Positions 56,822 to 64,000 of a DNA stretch of 64,000 nt are shown piece by piece. How positions within the stretch are numbered: the stretch's first letter is position 1; every line of letters starts with the position of its first letter. This DNA is from Armigeres subalbatus (lineage: Eukaryota > Arthropoda > Insecta > Diptera > Culicidae). The notes below the pieces were generated by a model, which saw only the letters and a program-made list of their open reading frames with translations, did no database searches and had not been told where the DNA came from. The translations under genes were made by a program, and so were the position numbers. The DNA is taken from NCBI RefSeq assembly GCF_024139115.2, contig NC_085141.1, positions 174,852,994 through 174,916,993 on the forward strand, in the 5' to 3' direction.

Positions 56822-58505
56822 TCTAGTGATTTAGCAAACCACAGACCATTTTCCGACGGTCTTCGAGACGCGTCTTGTGATTTAGCAAACCACAAACCAT
56901 TTTCCGACGGTCTTCGAGACGCGACTTGTGATTTAGCAAACCACAAACCATTTTCCCATGGTCTTCGAGACGCGTCTTGTGATTTAGCAAACCACAAACC
57001 ATTTTCCGATGGTCTTCGAGACGCGTCTTGTGATTTAGCAAACCACAAACCATTTTCCGACGGTCTTCGAGACGCGTCTTGTGATTAAGCAAACCACAAA
57101 CCATTTTCCGATGGTCTTCGAGACGCGTCTTGTGATTTAGCAAACCACAAACCATTTTCCGACGGTCTTCGAGACGATTCTTGTGATTTAGCAAACCACA
57201 AACCATTTTCCGACGGTCTTCGAGACGCGTCTTGTGATTTAGCAAACCACAAACCATTTTCCGATGGTCTTCGAGACGCGTCTTGTGATTTAGCAAACCA
57301 CAAACCATTTTTTGACGGTCTTCAAGACGCGTCTTGTGATTAAGCAAACTACAAACCATTTTCCGACGGTCTTCGAGACGCGTCTTGTGATTTAGCAAAC
57401 CACAAACCATTTTCCCACGGTCTTCGAGACGCGTCTTGTGATTTAGCAAACCACAAACCATTTTCCGATGGTCTTCGAGACGCGTCTTGTGATTTAGCAA
57501 ACCACAAACCATTTTCCGACGGTCTTCGAGACGCGTCTTGTGATTAAGCAAACCACAAACCATTTTCCGATGGTCTTCGAGACGATTCTTGTGATTTAGC
57601 AAATCACAAACCATTTTCCGACGGTCTTCGAGACGATTCTTGTGATTTAGCAAACCACAAACCATTTTCCGACGGTCTTCGAGACGCGTCTTTTGATTTA
57701 GCAAACCACAAACCATTTTCCGATGGTCTTCGAGACGCGTCTTGTGATTTAGCAAACCACAAACCATTTTTTGACGGTCTTCAAGACGCGTCTTGTGATT
57801 AAGCAAACCACAAACCATTTTCCGACGGTCTTCGAGACGCGTCTTGTGATTTAGCAAACCACAAACCATTTTCCGACGGTCTTCGAGACGCGTCTTGTGA
57901 TTTAGCAAACCACAAACCATTTTCCGATGGTCTTCGAGACGCGTCTTGTGATTTAGCAAACCACAAACCATTTTCCGACGGTCTTCGAGACGATTCTTGT
58001 GATTTAGCAAACCACAAACCATTTTCCGACGGTCTTCGAGACGCGTCTTGTGATTTAGCAAATCACAAACCATTTTCCGATGGTCTTCGAGACGCGTCTT
58101 GTGATTTAGCAAACCACAAACCATTTTTTGACGGTCTTCAAGACGCGTCTTGTGATTAAGCAAACTACAAACCATTTTCCGACGGTCTTCGAGACGCGTC
58201 TTGTGATTTAGCAAACCACAAACCATTTTCCCACGGTCTTCGAGACGCGTCTTGTGATTTAGCAAACCACAAACCATTTTCCGATGGTCTTCGAGACGCG
58301 TCTTGTGATTTAGCAAACCACAAACCATTTTCCGACGGTCTTCGAGACGCGTCTTGTGATTAAGCAAACCACAAACCATTTTCCGATGGTCTTCGAGACG
58401 ATTCTTGTGATTTAGCAAACCACAAACCATTTTCCGACGGTCTTCGAGACGCGTCTTGTGATTTAGCAAACCACAAACCATTTCCGACAGTCTTCGAGAC
58501 GCGCC
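56822..58505 (+). repeat. 51-bp satellite, ~32.5 units, higher-order period of 16 units
   Basis: The unit is 'gtcttcgagacgcgtcttgt' followed by 'gatttagcaaaccacaaacc' and 'attttccgacg'. Variant units recur in order: the variant with 'ttttttgacggtcttcaag' followed by 'agcaaactac' is at about 57307 and 58124 (816 bp = 16 units). Because 51 is divisible by three, the minus strand stays open for 552 codons as a 17-residue repeat (MVCGLLNHKTRLEDRRK). No promoter, unique N-terminus or other coding evidence. Confidence 0.95.
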
Positions 58506-58551
58506 TTGTGATTTTGCAAACTGAAATATATCACTCGTATCAATTTAACTA

Positions 58552-58731
58552 GGGACACGGCAGGTATTTCCATCCATCGTCGTTGGGGCTAAAACCAACG
58601 AAAGCAACGTCCATTTGCTAGAACTTCACTATAGCAGAACGTTTCTCCTGAGCTTACGATTTGGTACGTATGAGTTTTATAAAAAGCGTCTCTTTTATTG
58701 GTTTTCGAGACGGAAATACCTGCCGTGTCCC
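58552..58731. mobile_element. 180-bp MITE, TA target duplication
   Basis: TIRs 'gggacacggcaggtatttcc' (58552) and its exact complement ending at 58731; TA at 58550-58551 and 58732-58733. The interior has no ORF. A truncated relative is at 6955-7073. It lies just after the 51-bp satellite, in the region bounded by the 170-bp direct repeats. Confidence 0.88.
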
Positions 58732-58808
58732 TACTTGAATTCAACTCACCTCATGAAATCAGCGACAGGATCCAAAAAATCGACTGGCAGGATCGTCAAA
58801 ATGTGTGT

Positions 58809-58977
58809 CCCTAAATGGCCGAAACGAAGTTAAGACGGCGACTCCCCGTGGATGCGTGTGCACGCCACGGAGGTCTGACTACAAGAGGCAAAATCATGGC
58901 TTGCTGCTCGCCGATTGACACGTTGATGTGTGAATCTATTATAACACGCTGAAGGCATTTTACTCAAACCCCACAAC
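58809..58977 (+). repeat. ~170-bp direct repeat, right copy
   Basis: Second copy of 52790-52960 in the same orientation. Differences are scattered ('gccgaggag' against 'gccacggag', 'gcaatagg' against 'acaagagg'). Confidence 0.85.
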
Positions 58978-59516
58978 CACCAAAGATTGTCGTATGCACC
59001 CGTCATGGTTTCTCAAAGACTTTAATCATACTCATAGTGCTGTTGGGTATCATAAATTTTCAAATAGAGTATTAAGAAATTAACTTTAGGAGATGCTAGG
59101 ACAGTTCCCCTACTAGGACATTACCACCTCGCACGTGGTTTCCAAGATGGCCGATTTGTGGCTTTGTTATACAATCACCTTGAACGTTGATTGATTTTAC
59201 CCATTTGCAGATCAATATGTACGTGATGCGCAACATCTATTATAGTATCTTATCGATCAGTGTAAGCATGTAGACCGAAATTCATGAAACTCTGGTTGAC
59301 AGATTTTGACATCATTTAATCAACATTAAACTTTGTTGGTATTTGCTTTGTAGTTTTGTAGATTTTTTTGACATATTTATTGAAGCTAAAAATGAACTTA
59401 CCACACCAAAACGTTAATGGCGCGTGTTTTTTTAGGAAGATTTAGAAACATTATGTCCGACAATTCTTCGCAACCCTGCTACTGTGGTGCGGTTCACACT
59501 GCAGCAATTTTCTCAT
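58978..59516. other. AT-rich, no feature
   Basis: No gene, repeat or splice context is recognised. Confidence 0.5.
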
Positions 59517-59605
59517 TTTTGCCTTTCTCGTATATAAGTTATACGTAAAGGCTATAGGATCACACCAAAACCGAACTTTTTATAAAAGGCTAGGAGACTT
59601 CCCAA
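59517..59605 (-). mobile_element. B-family tail fragment
   Basis: 'tttttgcctttctcgtatat' then 'acgtaaaggctataggatca' and 'tttttataaaaggct' correspond to the B tail in reverse complement. Only the tail is present; it ends where RT-coding sequence begins. Confidence 0.75.
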
Positions 59606-59629
59606 TAAACATTGGAAGCTAAAATTGTT

Positions 59630-60300
59630 TGTTGGGTTATATATCCGACGAATAACACGTGTCAATACCGAGATTCTAGAAATTCAAACAGCCATCCAAA
59701 GAATGAAATCGAACAAAGGGGTCGATTGCATATCAGCCGAGGCGCTCAAAGCTGACCCCATGACAACCGCTCTACAAATGTATCGTTTATTTCGTAATAT
59801 CTGGCATACCGCAACTTTCCCTGTCGACTGGATGGTATTTTAGGGAAGGTGCCCAAAAATGGTGACCTGACTGTATGCGATAACTGGCGAGGCATTATGT
59901 TGCTGTGTACTGTTCTTAAAGTTCTATGCAAAGTTATCCTAGCCCGGATTCAGGAGATGATCGAAGAGATTCTCCGGCGGCAGCAGGCCGGATTTTGTAC
60001 CGGAAGAATCTGTGTGGACCATATTGACACGCTCCGTATCGTGTACGTATGTCAACGAATTCCAAGAGTCCCTTTCGACCGTCTCAATCACGAGACTATG
60101 TGGGGCGTTCCTGAGAAAATCATCAGCGTCAACGAGGCACATTACGATACTTCTAGCGTGTTTCTTCGTAATGGGGTCTTGTCTGACCCTATCCGGGTCG
60201 TAGCTGGTGTAAGCCAAGGATGTATTCTTCACAGTTACTGTTCCTCTTCGTAATCAACGAGATTCTGATAGGTGCGATTGATCGTGAACAAAACCGTGGG
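59630..60300 (+). pseudogene. Non-LTR reverse transcriptase fragment, clade unresolved
   Basis: Plus-strand frames give AIQRMKSNKGVDCISAEALK, a break near 59842, then GKVPKNGDLTVCDNWRGIML, a QQAGFCTGRICVDHI segment and, after gaps, VAGVSQGCILHS and a following VINEIL. These are RT motifs 1-4 of the 'WRGITLL ... VRQGCLLSP' type. The YADD box is not reached because the match stops at 60304, where the palindrome was inserted. It is unlike the R1-clade copies and also differs from the 3730/51420 family. Confidence 0.75.
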
Positions 60301-60308
60301 CTGCTATG

Positions 60309-60386
60309 CTGCCGCTAACCGCAAGTCGAGCACATCTGTATATGGGCCTCCATATACAGATGTGCTCGACTTGCGGTTAGCGGCAG
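60309..60386. mobile_element. 78-bp palindrome, second copy, TATG duplication
   Basis: Same palindrome as 43460-43537; the halves match except for two central bases. TATG flanks both ends (60305-60308, 60387-60390). One difference between copies (cgaacac against cgagcac) is matched by the complementary change in the opposite arm, so both arms changed together. Confidence 0.88.
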
Positions 60387-60430
60387 TATGTAACTTTGTT
60401 TGACGAATTAAGCTAATGTCTGTACGTGTG

Positions 60431-63305
60431 TTTTTTTTCTTCCTAAACAATGGAGGGGAAATCTGCTCAACAGACATCCTGGGTTGACCAGGAAGTGCTG
60501 GGTTAGGGGCCACCTCCAATGAGGGAGGTAGGACTGCATCCCCGACCAGCTAAACCGTTTCCATTGCCGCCAAGCCCATCGTCCCTTCGGTACAACCAGA
60601 AAGTAATGCTTCAAAGGGGGGCCAGTGCATAACGCACCCTCGAGGTTAGCTGCGTGTCCTTGCAGCATCGAACATCGTGACTCGCTTTTTAGAAGAACAC
60701 CATGGTATCGTGCCAGCGCATTGCCGGCTTTCCAGGTGGCCTTACCACGCCCTATGTCCTCGGAAGGTGGGCAGGGTCGACTTCGCGCCTGCTTCCCTCT
60801 GCACGACTGGTATCAAGAATGATGATGCCGCGTGCACCCCAAATTGACCTTTCTGCGATAGGGCCTATTCGCCAGCACACAGAGAGACTTGCCGACGCGG
60901 TGCCTACGCCTGCCCCAGCCTTGACGAGGACCCCTTTCCGTCCTCGGGCTCGGAACCCGCCCGGTTGACCGACGCCGCGAAAGCGACGATACCATGTTGT
61001 TTTTCACGCGGCCACTTGTTCGATAAAAGGATCGAGTTCGACCACAGGGCACCGGTATGACCCATGAAGCCGACTCCGAACCCTTGGACCACCTCTTATT
61101 TGCGCCTGAACTAGCCATCCTTGAGTCCACGCGCCACCTTCTGTGTAGCTCCGAGACGATTTGGACGATAGCCGATAAAACGGCGTTCCAGCCAACTTCA
61201 TCTTTACACATCCTCCGAACTAGGTTGTCCGGGGTAGTGTCCAGACCACATGTGGTCACGCATTGTGCGAAAACGCGGGCACACGAACAACACGTGTTCC
61301 GCCGTTTCCTCTAAACCAACGCACACCGGACACTCGGGCGAGGCCGAGCGTCCGAACCGGTGTAGGTACTGTCTGAAGCAACCATGGCCTGTAAGGACCT
61401 GGGTCAGGTGGAAAGTGATTTCCCCATGGCGCCTCTTGACCCACGTACCTATCTCCGGTATCAACCTATGTGTCCATCTACCCTTAGTGGAACTGTCCCA
61501 CGCACGCTGCCATTTGACCATTGAGGCCAACCTGACAGTCCTGCGGATGCCTCTCGTGCCGCGCATTTCAAAGCACTCTATGTCTTCACCGATAACGATG
61601 TCAATAGGCATCATACCGGTGATGACGCAGAGTGCATCGTGCGACACGGTACGGTACGCGCTCGCAACTCTTAGGCACATGAGCCTATACGTACTTTCTA
61701 ACTTCGTTCTGTAGCAGTTAATACGCAGGGCCGTGCCCCAAGCTGGCCCCACATACCTCAGTATGGACAGAGCAACGCTAGCCAGAAGCTTGCGCTTGCT
61801 GGCATAAACCGCAAAGCTATTGGACATCATCCGGGACAATGCCACTATAGCTGTGGAGGCACGCTTGCAGGCGTAATTGACGTGGCTACCAAAGGTGAGC
61901 TTATCGTCGATTATTACCCCCAAGAGTTTGATTGAGCGTTCAGAGGTGATCGTGCAGTTGCTTGCCCTTATCACCGCTTGCTGCTCTGACTTTCGGTTGT
62001 TAACAACAACCACCTCAGTCTTGTGGTGAGCCAGTTCTAACTTCCTGGAACTCATCCACTCCTCCACAATTGCGATCGAGTGGGCTGCAGTCAACTCCAC
62101 CTCTTCGATCGATTCGCCGTAGACCTCCAGCGTAATATCGTCAGCGAAGCCGACGATTACCACGCCCACCGGGAACTTCAACCTCAAGACACCGTCATAC
62201 ATGACGTTCCATAACACCGGACCCAGTATGGAACCTTGCAGAACCCCTGAGGTTATGTCAACGCACTTCCGACTCGCCTCCGTGTCGTATACCAGTACTC
62301 GATTCTGGAAGTAGCTTCCGAGAATCTTGTACAGGTACTAGGTAGGAGGTAGGTAGGAGCGCATCTGCAATAGCTGCCCAACTGGCACTATTGAATGCAT
62401 TCCTCACGTCGAGAGTCACTACTGCACAATAGCGAACTTCCCTCCTCTTACGCTGGATAGCTATCTCCGCGGATTTGGTAACCGACAAGATAGCGTCTAC
62501 GGTCGACTTACCCTTTCGGAAGCCAAACTGGTTACTCGATAGACCATCCGCACCCTCCGTGCGTATCAACAACCTGTTGAGGATGATCTTCTCGAGCACC
62601 TTCCCCGCCGTATCAAGCAGGCATATTGGTCTATATGCCGACGGATCCCCGGTGGTTTTCCCGCCTTTGGCAATAGGACCAAGCTCTGCCTTTTCCATGC
62701 TTCAGGGAAGACTCCCTCGTCCAGGCATCTCTGCATGACAGATCTGAACATCTCGGGAGCCTCGGCAATGGCCGCTTTAATGGCCAGGTTCGGAATACCA
62801 TCCGGTCCTGGCGCCTTACCTACACTAAGGGACTGTGCAATCCCCGCAAGTTCCGCCACAGTTACTCTTCCCTCGTCGGCCACCCTGGCTCTGGCAGCTC
62901 CGCGAAGGGAGGCCAGGGACTTGGGTCATGACGTGGGAAGAGCCCCGCGATGACCCTCTCCAGCATCTCTGGAGACCGCTCTGTAGGGACCATCGCCCTA
63001 CGTGTCTTGGCCATTACAACCCTATAGGAGTCACCCCATGGATTCGCGTTGGCACTTTGACACAGGCCCTCGAAGCAGGCTTATTTGCTTGATCTAATCT
63101 CAGTCTTCAGAGCGGCTCTAGCAGCCACGAACGCCGCCCCTCGTTCAACACGCTGCTCTTCTGTGCGTGCTCGCTGCATCCGCCTCCGTTCCCGTAGGCA
63201 GGCGCGGCGCAGGTTCGCAATTGCTTGAGTCCACCAGTAAGCCGGTGGTCTCCCATTCCTAGGGTGGACTTTCCTAGGCATGGTGGCATCGCATGCACGC
63301 GAGAG
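60431..63305 (-). mobile_element. R1-clade element 5, 5'-truncated, in a GT-rich site
   Basis: On the minus strand the element runs from about 63305 (inside the linker after the endonuclease) to poly(A) at about 60431-60438. The octamer gtacgtgt lies at both junctions (about 60422-60429 and 63305-63312), a target duplication of acacgtac on the element strand. Its 3' UTR (60439-61000) is the sister of element 4. Subfamily distinct from elements 1-3. Confidence 0.9.
61010..63305 (-). pseudogene. R1-clade ORF2 (element 5): RT and C-terminal finger, frameshifted
   Basis: The reading starts VLSRACDATMPRK and continues with YWWTQAIANLRRACLR, GKAPGPDGIPN, LLPKAGKPPG, SAYRPICLLDTAGK, FGFRKGKST and LDVRNAFNSA. 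A small local duplication ('taggtaggaggtaggtagga', near 62340) and frameshift come next, then LWNVMYDGVL, GFADDI (FADD at 62137-62148) and a C-terminal GHGCF and CPVCVGLEETAEHVLF finger. Further frameshifts occur near 62650, 61250 and elsewhere. The endonuclease is absent because of 5' truncation. Confidence 0.9.
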
Positions 63306-63463
63306 TACGTGTTTGTACAAAAATGTGAGACACACTGTTTGGTACTTAGCATTATCCATTCGCTCGCATAATATTGCATTTTAAGGGGAATTTCTTTTTT
63401 TACGATTGAAAATTGGTCCCATCGGCCATTGCGCTCCGAAGGTACTGAAAACAAAAACCCTAA
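63306..63463. other. Short unique stretch between element 5 and B element 3
   Basis: Begins with gtacgtgt of the element 5 duplication, then AT-rich DNA. No feature. Confidence 0.5.
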
Positions 63464-63830
63464 ATTATCCACCTAGCGGTGTTGGTGCCTTCCTCGTGCA
63501 AAAAATACTAAACAATATGAGTTAGTGTTTTTAGCGTATTTTGCGTATAAAAATAAGTATTTTGGCCATAACTTCTGATTCCATAGTGCAATCTGGCCAA
63601 TTTTCAGTAGCAAATAATGGGACAGGATTATCCGTTGAATGGAACTTATTACGGAATTATTGGAATATATGAATTCGGTCAATGCTAAGTTGCAAAAAGT
63701 GTGCCAGGTGCCTGTGTTTGTACACATACATACATAGCAGACATCACGTCAATTCGTCGAGCAGAGTCGATCGGTATATAGCACTATTGGATTCCCAGCC
63801 TTCTATCAAAAGTTTGCCAAAAGGCAAAAA
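63464..63830 (+). mobile_element. B-family element 3, minimal copy
   Basis: Head 'attatccacctagcggtg', one 167-bp-type unit ('ggccataacttctgattcc', 'atgggacaggatt'), a short 'gtacacatacatacat' stretch in place of the CA tract, and a tail ('gacatcacgtcaattcg' to 'aaaaggcaaaaa'). It shows the family plan with a single internal unit. Confidence 0.85.
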
Positions 63831-64000
63831 CATTGTAAAAATTTCAAATCGTGAAAAAAGAAATCAAGGTGTTTCTGCAATGCGTTCAAATAAACGCAAA
63901 CAGATATGAATTTATGAAAATAATGGAACCTTCTAAAGTATTATTTTGATCCCTCATGTGTTTTTCTCATGATGTACTATAATAAACGAAAAAGGTATTA
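63831..64000. other. AT-rich window end
   Basis: No feature seen in the last 170 bases. Confidence 0.5.

Noticed and set aside
56823..58481. 552-codon ORF in the 51-bp satellite as a real gene
   Set aside because: The unit length divisible by three explains it; no promoter, unique ends or splice signals. Kept only as a finding.
56822..58505. CRISPR array
   Set aside because: Repeats are contiguous 51-bp units without unique spacers, in a eukaryotic genome context.

Overview
This window is repeat-dominated insect DNA, almost certainly from an Aedes mosquito (Ae. aegypti or a close relative). The basis is two clear Feilai-type tRNA-derived SINEs (14865-15142 minus, 49640-49938 plus), each with a target-site duplication, plus further Feilai pieces. 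R1-clade and RTE-like non-LTR retrotransposon debris, many MITE-sized inverted-repeat elements and AT-rich filler fit the same genome type. No complete host protein gene is visible. The best host-gene hint is a minus-strand candidate first coding exon at 15598-15679 with a strong splice donor, so much of the window could be intron or intergenic DNA.

Layout. 1-4080: a broken RTE-like retrotransposon on the minus strand, carrying in-frame tandem repeats and interrupted by a 1.8 kb foldback element (1801-3616). 4081-10535: AT-rich DNA with two MITEs (4714-5158, 8951-9369) and degenerate GGAATT-type repeats. 10536-15145: a 2.7 kb non-autonomous DNA transposon with CAGGG ends and 5-bp TSD (10837-13515), short tandem arrays and Feilai. 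15146-21255: the candidate host exon, AT-rich DNA and a 148-bp tandem array. 21255-23165: relic of an R1-clade element.

24231-42616 is the most structured part. A repeat family, here called 'B', has a conserved head, a variable number of about 167-bp tandem units, a (CA)n tract and a conserved tail ending in AAAGGCAAAA. R1-clade retrotransposons have inserted precisely into the (CA)n tracts. One lies at 26869-31765. Three lie in series in one tract: 34938-36223, 36285-41900 and about 41966-42471. A fifth copy, on the other strand at 60431-63305, sits in a short GT-rich target. All five have the same orientation relative to the CA strand. The copy at 36285-41900 spans both ORFs (gag-like with three zinc knuckles, then endonuclease plus reverse transcriptase joined by a TAATG stop-start) but carries about five frameshifts.

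42618-52960: unique AT-rich DNA, a 78-bp perfect palindrome, a 1.43 kb TIR element containing two inverted tRNA-like sequences (46551-47981), a 247-bp palindrome, minisatellites, Feilai and RTE-like fragments. 53390-58505: two adjoining satellites, first a 3.3 kb almost G-free array of 10/11-bp CCAAACCAAT/CCAAATCCAAT units, then about 32 copies of a 51-bp unit with a 16-unit higher-order period. About 170-bp direct repeats flank the pair. 58552-64000: a 180-bp MITE, an RT fragment, a second copy of the 78-bp palindrome, the fifth R1-clade element and a minimal B element.

The coding regions here are retrotransposon remnants, not a cellular pathway. The coherent biology is a nesting relationship: B elements supply CA microsatellites, and microsatellite-specific R1-clade elements use them as landing sites.
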